From assembly GCF_000400715.1 (NCBI RefSeq), contig NZ_KE007347.1:486403-550402 (forward strand): a stretch of DNA of 64,000 bases. Reading direction: 5' to 3'. The position numbers and the translations under genes were made by a program. Under the pieces are notes generated by a model. It was given only the letters and a program-made list of their open reading frames with translations. It was not told the DNA's origin and ran no database searches. Shown in pieces: positions 29,792-39,024 of the stretch (the stretch's first letter is position 1; every line of letters begins with the position of its first letter). The stretch is from Acinetobacter genomosp. 15BJ. GTDB lineage: Bacteria; Pseudomonadota; Gammaproteobacteria; Pseudomonadales; Moraxellaceae.

Positions 29792-32700
29792 TTATTGAGT
29801 CGGTTCAACAGGTTGATGTGGTGTCTTCCTAAAGCTATGAATCTTACGATTAATATCATCGATAAAGGTGTACACCACAGGAATCACCAGTAACGATAAG
29901 AAGGTACTGGTAATCAAGCCACCAATGACCGAGATTGCCATTGGTGCACGGAAACTCGGATCGGTGCCAATCCCGAGCGCAATTGGTAGCATGCCAGCAC
30001 CCATTGCCAGTGTGGTCATGATGATTGGACGTGCCCGTTTATGGCAGGCATCGAGCAGGGCATTGAATCGCGAATAATGCTTTTCATTCCTTGCGATAAT
30101 CGCGTAATCGACCAGTAGAATCGAGTTCTTACTGGCAATCCCCATCAGCATAATCAGACCAATCAAACTTGGCATCGAGAAACTACTTTTTGCTAACAGC
30201 AGCATCACGAATGCACCACCTAGAGATAAAGGTAAGGCCACGAGAATAGTAATTGGCTGTAAAAAATCTTTAAATAACAATACTAGAACCACATAGATAC
30301 ACAGTACCCCTGTGAGCATTGCTAGACCAAAGCTAGAGAACAGTTCCTGCATCACTTCAGCATCACCAATATTGGTACGCTTCACCGTAGGTGGTAAATT
30401 CTTCATGGTTGGTAGCTGATCAACTTTGGCAGCAATATCTCCCAACGGTTGATTATTCAATTCAATATTGAAGTTAATGTTACGTAAACGGTTGAAGCGG
30501 TCAATTTGTGATGGCCCACTCTCGATATTGACATCTGCAATGGTGCCGAGCATCACAGGACCTCGACTACCTTTCACCATCAATCGTTTCATGAGTTCCT
30601 GATCTTGACGGGCAGCAAGTGGTAATTTAATTACTATAGGCACTTGGCGTTGAGATAAGTTCAATTTCGCAAGGTTTTGATCAAAATCACCAGCGGTTGC
30701 GATTCGTAAAGTCTCAGCAATATCATAAGTCGTTACACCTAAATCAGCCGCTTTGGCAAAATCAGGACGAATCACTAACTCAGGACGAATCAAGGCTGCA
30801 CTCGAGGTGATACTGCCTACATTTGGAATAGTACGTAATTCACGTTCAAGGCTACGTGCAGTTGCCATTAAGGCCTCGGGGTCATCGCCTGATAACGCCA
30901 GTTGGTATTGACTGTTATTGCCCGCTAAACCAACTTGAATGCGTGCACCCGGGAGTGGGGCGAGACGTTGACGTAGTTGATCTTCAATGTCTTGTAAGCT
31001 GGCACTACGATCAGAACGTTCAGTGGTTTGAATCGTGAGCGTTGCTTTGCGCGGTTCGCTTGATGCACCTCCAGCAAATGGATCTGTTCCAGCAGCACCG
31101 CCACCAATCGTGGTATAGATGCTTTTAATTTCGGGATGGTCTTTAATCAGAGTACGTGCATATTCGGCAGTCTTAAGTGTATCTCCAAACTGAGAACCCG
31201 GGGTGAGCTCCAAACGAACTTGAGTTTGTCCTGTATCGGGTGGTGGGACAAAACCTGTAGGCAGTAATGGAATGAGCATGACTGAGCAGATAAAGAAGGT
31301 AATTGCACCAGCTAAAGTGATCCAGCGATGATTAAGACACCATGTCACCAAACGCATGTAGCCACGCATAACTTTGCCGTCTTTAGCACGGTCTTTGGCT
31401 AGACTGCTTGTACCTTGATCAGTAGCTGTTTGTACTGTTGTTGATTCATCCTGTGGTTCAACCTTACCAACCCATGGTTTCAGAATATAGGCAGACATCA
31501 TTGGCGTGAGTAAACGCGCAACAAGCAGTGAGGCAAAGATCGCAAGGGCCGCCGTCCAACCAAACTGAACGAAAAATTTACCTGCGATACCGCTCATAAA
31601 AGCAGTAGGTAGGAATACGGCAATTAATGTGAAAGTAGTGGCAATCACGGCGAGACCAATTTCATCGGCTGCTTCCATGGCTGCCTCATAGGGCGTTTTC
31701 CCCATGCGTAAATGCCGGATGATATTTTCAATCTCAACGATGGCATCATCGACCAAAATACCCACCACCAATGACATGGCTAAAAGCGTAACGGTATTGA
31801 GGGTAAAGCCAAAGAAGTACATGCCAATTAAGGCAGGTAAAATCGATAATGGCAGGGCAGTTGCAGCAATGATGGTGGCACGCCAGTCACGTAAAAACAG
31901 CCACACCACCAAAATTGCTAATATCGCACCTTCATACAACAGTGACATCGAGCCTTTATAGTTATCCTCGACAGGCTTTACAAAGTTAAAGGCTTCGTTG
32001 ATTTTAATATCGGGATGTGCGGCTTTGAGTTTATCTAATGCGACGACGACACCTTTTTCAACATCGACTTCACTGGCACCTTTACTTCGTGTGATTTCGA
32101 AGCCAATCACAGGTTGACCATTCAAGAGTGCAGCAGAACGCCGTTCAGCCATACCATCACGAACATTTGCAACCTGATCCAGACGAATATGTCTGCCATC
32201 ACTGAGAGCAATATCCATTGCGCCAATTTCATCAGCAGTTTTAACTGTCGCAATGGTACGGATGGATTGTTCACTACCACCGATTTTGGTTTGACCGCCA
32301 GAGGCATCTTGTTGAATCAAACGTAGTTGGCGGGTAATGTCGGTTGCAGTTGCATTCAGCGCCAACAGTTTTTCAGGATCGAGTTCGACCTCAACTTGAC
32401 GCGTAACACCACCAACACGAGCGACAGCACCAACGCCTTTGACCTGTAACATCGCGCGGGCGATATCATAATCTACGAACCATGACAGTGCTTCTTCATC
32501 CATCTTTGGCGATTGGATGGTATAAGTCAGGATTGGAGAACCTGAAAGATTGATCTTACTGACAATCGGATCTCGTAGATCGGCAGGAAGGTCAGAACGA
32601 ACTTGTGACACCGCATTGCGCACATCATCCACAGCTTCTTGTAGTGGTTTTTCTAATTGAAACTCCGCTGTGACAGTGACGACGCCATCTTGAATATTGG

Positions 32701-32944
32701 TGTACTGATTCCTTAAACCTTGCAAGGTTGCAATCGAGTTTTCAATCTTACGTGCGACTTCAGTTTCAAGTTGTGGTGGGGCTGCACCGGGTAATGCCGC
32801 TGTGACAGTGACCATAGGTAGTTCAATGTCAGGGAACTGTTGGATCTTCATCCATTTAAAACAGAGCAACCCAGCCAAACCTAGCATAATAAATAACAGA
32901 ATGCCGGGGATTGGATTTCGGATTGACCAAGCAGAGAAATTCAT
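29792..32944 (-). CDS. RND efflux transporter permease
   Basis: A 1050-aa inner-membrane RND pump subunit with twelve expected membrane helices and two large periplasmic loops. It starts MNFSAWSIRNPIPGILLF, and the fourth helix carries the proton-relay Asp pair in VVGILVDDAIVEIENI. The periplasmic part includes LPGAAPPQLETEVARKIE and TRQVEVELDPEKL. It belongs to the multidrug-type branch by overall look; the metal-efflux (CusA) Met cluster is not evident. It lies 1 bp after its adaptor gene. No outer-membrane channel gene is adjacent, so it presumably uses a TolC-like protein encoded elsewhere. The substrate is unknown. Confidence 0.93.
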   Translation of the reverse strand: MNFSAWSIRNPIPGILLFIMLGLAGLLCFKWMKIQQFPDIELPMVTVTAALPGAAPPQLETEVARKIENSIATLQGLRNQYTNIQDGVVTVTAEFQLEKPLQEAVDDVRNAVSQVRSDLPADLRDPIVSKINLSGSPILTYTIQSPKMDEEALSWFVDYDIARAMLQVKGVGAVARVGGVTRQVEVELDPEKLLALNATATDITRQLRLIQQDASGGQTKIGGSEQSIRTIATVKTADEIGAMDIALSDGRHIRLDQVANVRDGMAERRSAALLNGQPVIGFEITRSKGASEVDVEKGVVVALDKLKAAHPDIKINEAFNFVKPVEDNYKGSMSLLYEGAILAILVVWLFLRDWRATIIAATALPLSILPALIGMYFFGFTLNTVTLLAMSLVVGILVDDAIVEIENIIRHLRMGKTPYEAAMEAADEIGLAVIATTFTLIAVFLPTAFMSGIAGKFFVQFGWTAALAIFASLLVARLLTPMMSAYILKPWVGKVEPQDESTTVQTATDQGTSSLAKDRAKDGKVMRGYMRLVTWCLNHRWITLAGAITFFICSVMLIPLLPTGFVPPPDTGQTQVRLELTPGSQFGDTLKTAEYARTLIKDHPEIKSIYTTIGGGAAGTDPFAGGASSEPRKATLTIQTTERSDRSASLQDIEDQLRQRLAPLPGARIQVGLAGNNSQYQLALSGDDPEALMATARSLERELRTIPNVGSITSSAALIRPELVIRPDFAKAADLGVTTYDIAETLRIATAGDFDQNLAKLNLSQRQVPIVIKLPLAARQDQELMKRLMVKGSRGPVMLGTIADVNIESGPSQIDRFNRLRNINFNIELNNQPLGDIAAKVDQLPTMKNLPPTVKRTNIGDAEVMQELFSSFGLAMLTGVLCIYVVLVLLFKDFLQPITILVALPLSLGGAFVMLLLAKSSFSMPSLIGLIMLMGIASKNSILLVDYAIIARNEKHYSRFNALLDACHKRARPIIMTTLAMGAGMLPIALGIGTDPSFRAPMAISVIGGLITSTFLSLLVIPVVYTFIDDINRKIHSFRKTPHQPVEPTQ

Positions 32945-32945
32945 A

Positions 32946-34136
32946 TCATTTCTCCTGTGAGGTCACAAGTTGTTTACTTAGCGGTGTCTCTGGAATGTCT
33001 TTGGCAATACTGACCAGATCGCCATCAGCTAAGAAACCTGTACCCGAAGAAACCAGTTTTACATTCGCGGGTAAATTCAAGAGTTCGACGCGATCACCCA
33101 AACGGCGACCAACATTTACTTTCTGTTGGGTGACACGATTCTTGTCATTGACAATAAAGACATAGGAAAAACCATCACGCAACAGTAGGGCTGTTTGTGG
33201 AACTGTCAATGCGAGTTTCTGACCTAAATCAAATTCACCTTTAACAAACATGCCCATGCGGACTGCCTGAGTTGTTGGAATATCCACATAGACCAAGCCA
33301 TAACGGGTTTGTGGATCAATCACAGGTGCAATCATTCTGACTTTGCCTGTTACGGCAGGTTGCGCAGGGTCAGGTGAAACGATATGTGCGGTCATGCCTT
33401 GTTTGAGTTTGTATAAATCTGATGTGGTCACTTCGGCACGCCATTCTAAACGATGATCACGAATCAGACGGAACAGCTCTTGACCTGTTTGTGCAAGAGA
33501 TCCGACTGTTGCTGTACGGGCTGAAATCACGCCATTGTCAGGTGAAACCACTTGAGTCTGTGCTAAGCGTAATAGGTTACTTTCAATTTGTGCTTTAGCT
33601 GCATCTAAACGTGCTTGGGCTGTTGCTTGAGATGTTTGATACTGAGTAGACTCTTGTGCTGAAATTGCGCCTGTATTTTTTAGTTGCTGGATACGCTTAT
33701 TGTTGGTAATCGCATCTGCCAGTACCGCTTGTGCTTCTGCATAACTGGCTTTGGCTGCTGCCAAATCGGCACGGATGGTTTCGCTATTAATTTCAGCTAA
33801 GACCTGACCACGACGTACTTCATCACCGACATTGACATTCACACGGGTGAGACGTTGGCCTGAAAGTTCGCTGCCAATCACCACTTCTTGCCATGCTGCA
33901 ATGTTGCCATTGGCAGTAAAGGTTTGTTCCCAATTTTGTTGTTGCGGTTGAACAATTGTTACGGTTAAAGCGGTTTTTTGTTCGGTGGTATCTGCATTTT
34001 TAGCTTTTTCAGGATTCACTGATTTTTTAGCAGTTCCAGTCTGCCAAACCACAACGGCAATAATTAAAAGTACAACTGCAATTGCTAAAATGAGCCAACC
34101 CTTTTTCTTTATTTTATTGGGAGTTTGATAAGTCAT
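32946..34136 (-). CDS. RND efflux periplasmic adaptor (membrane fusion protein)
   Basis: A 396-aa adaptor with an uncleaved-looking N-terminal membrane anchor (KKKGWLILAIAVVLLIIAVVVW). The lipoyl/barrel halves show GSELSGQRLTRVNVNVGDEV and RRGQVLAEINSETIRADL. A helical hairpin (SYAEAQAVLADAITN to ARLDAAKAQIESNLLRLAQT) and the second lipoyl half (VVSPDNGVISARTATVGSL) follow. It links the permease to an outer-membrane channel. It is the first gene of the pair. Confidence 0.94.
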   Translation of the reverse strand: MTYQTPNKIKKKGWLILAIAVVLLIIAVVVWQTGTAKKSVNPEKAKNADTTEQKTALTVTIVQPQQQNWEQTFTANGNIAAWQEVVIGSELSGQRLTRVNVNVGDEVRRGQVLAEINSETIRADLAAAKASYAEAQAVLADAITNNKRIQQLKNTGAISAQESTQYQTSQATAQARLDAAKAQIESNLLRLAQTQVVSPDNGVISARTATVGSLAQTGQELFRLIRDHRLEWRAEVTTSDLYKLKQGMTAHIVSPDPAQPAVTGKVRMIAPVIDPQTRYGLVYVDIPTTQAVRMGMFVKGEFDLGQKLALTVPQTALLLRDGFSYVFIVNDKNRVTQQKVNVGRRLGDRVELLNLPANVKLVSSGTGFLADGDLVSIAKDIPETPLSKQLVTSQEK

Positions 34137-34307
34137 CTTTCCATAGTCATCAAGTTTTGATGGCTAAGTATAGACGAAGATTTCAACTGGCAAATAGACA
34201 GATAAAAAAATTAATAAAGTCGCTTATGTTTATTGCTTTTCAGCCGAGTAAAAGTGTGAATTGTTTCAATTCCACACCTTTTATTTTGCCCAAAAGGTAA
34301 AGGTGGT

Positions 34308-34760
34308 TTAGAGCGGCAATAATCGATTCGAAACCACATTTTTCATGACAATGGTTGAGGTCAAACGCTGGACATTGGGTAAGGCTGAGAGGCTGTCATC
34401 ATAGAGTTTTTGGAAACTGGCCAAGTCTTTAGCAACAACATGCAGTAAATAATCAGGATTTCCAAATAAACGTTGTGCCTGAATGACATTGCCAATTTCA
34501 ATGACTTTTTCTTCAAAGCTAGAAAGTGCTTTTTTATCTCCATCTTTTAAGGTGACAAAGATAATCGCCGAGAAATTAAGGCCAATTTTTGAGGCTTCTA
34601 AATCTGCATGGTAGCCTTTGATGACTCCACTTTCTTCTAATGCCTTAACACGACGGTGACAAGGAGAAAGGCTTAGACCGATTCGTTCTGCCAGTTCTGT
34701 GATAGATAATCGCCCATTTGCTTGTAGTTCAGCAATAATTTTCTTATCAATGCGATCCAT
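34308..34760 (-). CDS. Lrp/AsnC-family transcriptional regulator
   Basis: A 150-residue feast/famine regulator. The N-terminal helix-turn-helix (DRIDKKIIAELQANGRLSIT, then LSLSPCHRRVKALEESGVI) is followed by a RAM/ACT-like ligand domain (GNPDYLLHVVAKDLASFQKL). It is divergent from a LysE-type exporter gene, the classic regulator-exporter arrangement for amino acids. A perfect 16-bp palindrome lies between the two genes and is the likely operator. It probably activates the exporter when an amino acid is abundant; the ligand is unknown. Confidence 0.93.
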   Translation of the reverse strand: MDRIDKKIIAELQANGRLSITELAERIGLSLSPCHRRVKALEESGVIKGYHADLEASKIGLNFSAIIFVTLKDGDKKALSSFEEKVIEIGNVIQAQRLFGNPDYLLHVVAKDLASFQKLYDDSLSALPNVQRLTSTIVMKNVVSNRLLPL

Positions 34761-34847
34761 TTAGAAGAATCTCCCCTCGGGCTTTGAAGATATAGAAGTA
34801 TTTGGAATAACATTTTCACCATTAAAGCATATCCTTTCTCAACAATC

Positions 34848-34863
34848 TTCACCAAATGGTGAA
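34848..34863. promoter_or_regulatory. Palindromic candidate operator between lrp-like and lysE-like genes
   Basis: TTCACCA-AA-TGGTGAA is a perfect 7+2+7 inverted repeat in the divergent intergenic region. A TTCACCA half-site recurs at 34815-34821, consistent with cooperative Lrp binding. Confidence 0.65.
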
Positions 34864-34912
34864 AAAGAAAACGATCAAAGATCGTATTGTTGATGTGGGA
34901 AGGGCTTTGCTT

Positions 34913-35530
34913 ATGGAACTCAGTGTTATTTTTGCTTTTTGGTGTGTTTCGATCTTATTCGTATTAACGCCTGGTGCGGACTGGGCTTATGTCATTCTTG
35001 CAGGTATCAAAGGTAAATTTATTCTGAATGCCGTCACTGGTTTGGTGTTTGGGCATCTCATGGCGATTTTATGTGTTGCAGCAGGAGTGGGTGCATTGGT
35101 ACAGCATTATCCAATTTTGCTCACTGTGATGACCATTATGGGCGCCTGTTATTTGTTATGGATGGGGATCAATCTATTTATACATCCAGCGACGATTTCA
35201 ACTGAGACCGATATCATGCAATCACTTGATTCTGCAGGTTCATGGTGGATTAAAGGGGTGGGAATTAGTGGTTTAAACCCCAAAGTCTTGTTGTTATTTT
35301 TTGCCTTATTGCCCCCATTTATTCACCCGAAAATGGCATTTTCACCAACAACACAAATAATTTTGCTGGGACTCATTCATTTGATCAGTTGTGCTGTGGT
35401 GTATATGTTTGTGGGATTCGCAGCCAAAAAATTACTCAGGAGCAGACCACGTGCTGTAAAAGCAGTCAGTCGTATTTCGGGAGGATTGATGATGTTGATC
35501 GCAGCAATTTTATTTATTGGGCAAATTTAA
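34913..35530 (+). CDS. LysE/RhtB-family exporter, divergent from Lrp regulator
   Basis: A 205-residue membrane exporter with about six hydrophobic helices. The first helix carries the family motif LFVLTPGADWAYVILAG and the middle has GLNPKVLLLFFALLPPF. I chose ATG 34913 because it places the start just before the first helix; an ATG at 34856 would add a basic hydrophilic leader overlapping the palindrome. It is likely an amino-acid exporter controlled by the divergent Lrp protein. Confidence 0.9.
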   Translation: MELSVIFAFWCVSILFVLTPGADWAYVILAGIKGKFILNAVTGLVFGHLMAILCVAAGVGALVQHYPILLTVMTIMGACYLLWMGINLFIHPATISTETDIMQSLDSAGSWWIKGVGISGLNPKVLLLFFALLPPFIHPKMAFSPTTQIILLGLIHLISCAVVYMFVGFAAKKLLRSRPRAVKAVSRISGGLMMLIAAILFIGQI

Positions 35531-35688
35531 AATAGATGTTCTATTCTACCTATTTATAACGGTTTAAATTTATCATTATTGAATTCATGATCTTAATTTT
35601 AATAGGGTTTGAGATTCCAAAATCATAAAATTGTACAGTGGCACATAGAGGTAAAAAATAGTGTAAAACGTATCAATTCTCATTTATT

Positions 35689-37749
35689 ATGCGTTTTTTA
35701 AGTCGGCTGATAAAGATCATGGGTAGACAACTTAAACCATTAGTGCTGATGATGGCATGTGCTTCAATGGGGACAACGGCTGTTTTTGCAGAAGATTCAC
35801 AAACGGAAACACAGACTTTACCGACAATCGTTATTGTTGGTTCTGCGGCTAAAGATGGCGGAGAATTACTTAAACAACCGTTATCTACGAGTATTATTGG
35901 TGAGCAACAGCTTAAAGACAGTGGCGCTGATAAATTAGATAATGCCTTATTTTATGAAGCTGGAATATTAGCGCAGCCTTATGGAAAAGATAATAAATCG
36001 CAATGGTTTAAGATTCGTGGTTTTGATGCCAGTCAGACGCTTGATGGGACAGCCTTAGCACCGAACGGATTCTTTGTTTGGGAGCCTGAAATTTATGGCT
36101 TGGAGCGTTTGGAAATTGTTAAAGGCGCGAGCTCATTTAACTATGGTGCATCCGAGCCCGGTGGTAATGTAAACTTAGTATCAAAACGCCCAAAATTAGA
36201 ACCACAGGGTGAAGTGACATATTCAGTTGGTAGTTTGGATAAGCGTGAGATTGGAGCTGATTATAGTGGTGTAGTAACAGATGATGTTCGTTATCGCTTA
36301 GTCGGCTTATTCCGTCAGGCAGATGGTCAGCAAAAAGGTTCAGAGATGGATCATTATTATGTTGCACCAAGCTTTGCATGGGACATCACGGATCGGACAC
36401 ATTTCACATTATTGACCAGTTTTCTCAAAAAAGATGGTGTACCTACATCTGGCTTCTTGCCGTTGTACGGGACGGTTCTAGATACACCTTACGGTAAAAT
36501 TAATCCTAAAACTAATCTAGGTGAACCTGAAAGAGATTATTCTAAACTCGAACAAACTTCGATTGGCTATGAACTTTCACATGAATTTGAAAATGGTTTG
36601 GTTGCAAGTCAGAATTTTCGTTGGGGACGTCTTGATTTAAATCAACTCACTACATTTGCTTGGGGTTCTGATAATAATCGTTTGGCAAATCGTGGTTATT
36701 CTTATACCAATGGCACTTCTGATACTTATTCCGTTGATAACCGTCTTGTAAAAGACTTTGACTTTGGCCCTGTTTCAAATAAAGTTATGTTGGGTATGGA
36801 TTACCAACATAACAAAATTGATGGGGTGAATAACGGATTTGGCTTTGTTCCTCAAATCGATATGTTTAATCCTGTACATACACCAGATTTTGCAGTAACA
36901 GGAGCACCGTATAATCTTAAAACAGAACAGTTGGGAGTGTATGTAGGAAACCAAACCAATATTAATGATCTTATCGATGTTAATCTTGGGGTGCGTCATG
37001 ATCAAGCGGAGTCTACTGTAGACAATAGCAAAGCTTACGATGTGAATCATACCAGTTATAATGCAGGAGTGATGTATCACGCACCTTTGGGTATTTCACC
37101 TTATTTAAACTATTCAACGTCATTTAGACCATCTACAGGTAAAGATGGGCAAGGCCGTTTTTATAAGCCTTATGAAGGTGAACAGTATGAAGTGGGTGTC
37201 AAATACGCTCCAGACTGGATCAATGGTCAGATTACCCTTGCGTATTTCGATTTAACTGAAAAAAATGCTTTTGTCAGTGATGCTTCTAATGTGCAGTCAC
37301 AGGCGGGGAAACGTACCAATAAAGGCGTTGAACTCCAAGCAGATTTAAAATTAACGGATAATTTATCAACTCAACTTGCTTATACGCATAATGATTCTAA
37401 ACAGGATCTTGATGGTGGAAAAACCATTCGTACGCCATTAATTCCGAATGATCAAATTGCTGCAAAGTTTAGTTATTTATTTACAGATATGACCTTCCTA
37501 AATGGACTACGTTTAGGAGCAGGTGTGCGTTATGTAGGAAGTACTAATGATGAGCAATATTATCCAGACTATAAAGTGAAGTCTTATACTCTTGTTGATG
37601 CGATGGCCAGTTATCCGCTCAATAAGCAGTTGGATGTCCAAGTCAATGCAACAAACTTAAGCGATAAAAAATATGTGAGTGCTTGTTCTTTCTATTGTTA
37701 TTATGGCGCAGGTCGTTCAGTTGATTTACGTGTCAACTATAAGTGGTAA
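35689..37749 (+). CDS. TonB-dependent siderophore receptor
   Basis: A 686-aa outer-membrane receptor. A signal peptide (ending AVFAE) is followed by a TonB-box-like TLPTIVIVG and a plug domain (QQLKDSGADKLDNALFYEAG, then WFKIRGFDAS and LERLEIVKGASSFNYGASEP). The 22-strand barrel ends in the terminal aromatic SVDLRVNYKW. The late CSFYCYYGAGR segment with paired Cys is typical of FhuA/FoxA-like hydroxamate siderophore receptors, so a ferric hydroxamate is a fair guess for the ligand. ATG 35719 is an alternative start giving a cleaner signal peptide. An AATTCTCATTT sequence at 35675-35685 resembles half a Fur box; this is weak. Confidence 0.93.
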   Translation: MRFLSRLIKIMGRQLKPLVLMMACASMGTTAVFAEDSQTETQTLPTIVIVGSAAKDGGELLKQPLSTSIIGEQQLKDSGADKLDNALFYEAGILAQPYGKDNKSQWFKIRGFDASQTLDGTALAPNGFFVWEPEIYGLERLEIVKGASSFNYGASEPGGNVNLVSKRPKLEPQGEVTYSVGSLDKREIGADYSGVVTDDVRYRLVGLFRQADGQQKGSEMDHYYVAPSFAWDITDRTHFTLLTSFLKKDGVPTSGFLPLYGTVLDTPYGKINPKTNLGEPERDYSKLEQTSIGYELSHEFENGLVASQNFRWGRLDLNQLTTFAWGSDNNRLANRGYSYTNGTSDTYSVDNRLVKDFDFGPVSNKVMLGMDYQHNKIDGVNNGFGFVPQIDMFNPVHTPDFAVTGAPYNLKTEQLGVYVGNQTNINDLIDVNLGVRHDQAESTVDNSKAYDVNHTSYNAGVMYHAPLGISPYLNYSTSFRPSTGKDGQGRFYKPYEGEQYEVGVKYAPDWINGQITLAYFDLTEKNAFVSDASNVQSQAGKRTNKGVELQADLKLTDNLSTQLAYTHNDSKQDLDGGKTIRTPLIPNDQIAAKFSYLFTDMTFLNGLRLGAGVRYVGSTNDEQYYPDYKVKSYTLVDAMASYPLNKQLDVQVNATNLSDKKYVSACSFYCYYGAGRSVDLRVNYKW

Positions 37750-37773
37750 TTTGAAATATCACGTTTAACAAGA

Positions 37774-37808
37774 AAGAGGCTAAATCCAATCAGATTTAGC
37801 CTCATTTA
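37774..37808. terminator. Terminator between the TonB receptor and dapC
   Basis: GAGGCTAAATC (37776-37786), loop CAATCA, GATTTAGCCTC (37793-37803). It is a perfect 11-bp stem between converging genes, with only a moderate T-rich tail. Confidence 0.75.
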
Positions 37809-37829
37809 TTTGAAACAACAAATAAAAGC

Positions 37830-38999
37830 TTATAAAACTGCTTTCAGGCGTTTAACCACTTCTTCACATTGAGCCAAATCTGCAACCAATGCCATTCTGA
37901 CATGACCTTCACCCGGATTACCTTGTTCTGTGTCACGAGACAGATAACGACCCGGTAAAACCTTGATATGCGCTTTTTCCATTAGCATTTTGGCAAAAGT
38001 CTCATCGTTATCGACTTTTAACCAGTAATAGAAACCTGCATCTGGTTTTTGTAAAGACAATAAATGACCAAGTTCAGACTGGAATAAATCAAACTTAGCA
38101 CGATATTGCTGACGGTTTTCTTCAACATGTGCTTCATCATTCCATGCCGCAATTGAAGCCAATTGATTTTGTACCGGCATCGCGGCGCCGTGATAAGTAC
38201 GGTATTGCAGATATGGTTTTAATAAAGCGGCATCACCTGCAACAAAACCAGAACGCATGCCTGGTAAGTTTGAACGTTTAGAAAGTGAATGGAATACGAT
38301 GCAATTTTTATAATCATCACGTCCCATTTCGGCACAGACTTCTAACAGGCCGATTGGCGCTTGATCAAACCAAAGTTCCGAGTAACATTCATCCGATGCA
38401 ATCACGAAATCATATTGATCAGACAAGGCAATTAACTTTTTAAACTGTTCTTTTGATAGAACCGTTCCTGTTGGATTACCTGGCGTGCACACAAACAGTA
38501 ATGCTGTTTTTTCCCATACTTCCGCAGGGACAGCATCAAAGTCACCTAGGTAACCATTTTCTTCGGTACAGTTAATGAAATAGGGTTTTGCACCTGCAAG
38601 CAGGGCTGCTCCTTCATAGATCTGATAAAACGGATTTGGCATCACCACATACGGTGCATCTTCACGCTTAATCAAGGCTTGTACAAAAGAGAAAATACCT
38701 TCACGTGTACCAGAAACAGGCAGGATATGATCTTCCGCACTAATATGATTCAACTTAAAGCGATTGCTGAGCCACTGTGCAATGCTTTGGCGCAACTCAG
38801 GCAGACCCTTACTGTTTGGATAGGTCGATAGATGAGCAAAATTATCAATAATCGCTTGTTTAACGAACTCTGGAGCAGGATGTTTAGGCTCACCAATCGA
38901 TAAAGGAATCAACGGTAAATTGGCAGGTTGCACATCTTTAAAAAGTTGATTTAACTTTTCAAAAGGATAGGGATGCAATAACGACAAGCTAGAGTTCAT
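37830..38999 (-). CDS. dapC: Succinyldiaminopimelate transaminase
   Basis: PLP aminotransferase, 389 aa, of the DapC type in lysine/diaminopimelate synthesis. It shows PLIPLSIGEPKHPAPEFV at the N-terminus, CTPGNPTGTVLS, and the Schiff-base Lys in HSLSKRSNLPGMRSGF. The late motif GEGHVRMALV holds the carboxylate-binding Arg. It lies 25 bp after glnD on the same strand, an association often seen in gammaproteobacteria and supporting DapC over other class I enzymes. Confidence 0.92.
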   Translation of the reverse strand: MNSSLSLLHPYPFEKLNQLFKDVQPANLPLIPLSIGEPKHPAPEFVKQAIIDNFAHLSTYPNSKGLPELRQSIAQWLSNRFKLNHISAEDHILPVSGTREGIFSFVQALIKREDAPYVVMPNPFYQIYEGAALLAGAKPYFINCTEENGYLGDFDAVPAEVWEKTALLFVCTPGNPTGTVLSKEQFKKLIALSDQYDFVIASDECYSELWFDQAPIGLLEVCAEMGRDDYKNCIVFHSLSKRSNLPGMRSGFVAGDAALLKPYLQYRTYHGAAMPVQNQLASIAAWNDEAHVEENRQQYRAKFDLFQSELGHLLSLQKPDAGFYYWLKVDNDETFAKMLMEKAHIKVLPGRYLSRDTEQGNPGEGHVRMALVADLAQCEEVVKRLKAVL

Positions 39000-39024
39000 T
39001 TAAACAGTTACCAAACAATAAAAT

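Noticed and set aside
34276..34298. Terminator after the Lrp gene at 34308
   Set aside because: ACCTTTT/AAAAGGT is a weak 7-bp stem with no T-run on the minus strand.
35671..35688. Fur box upstream of the TonB receptor
   Set aside because: Only one half (AATTCTCATTT) resembles a Fur site; the other half does not match, so it is noted but not called.
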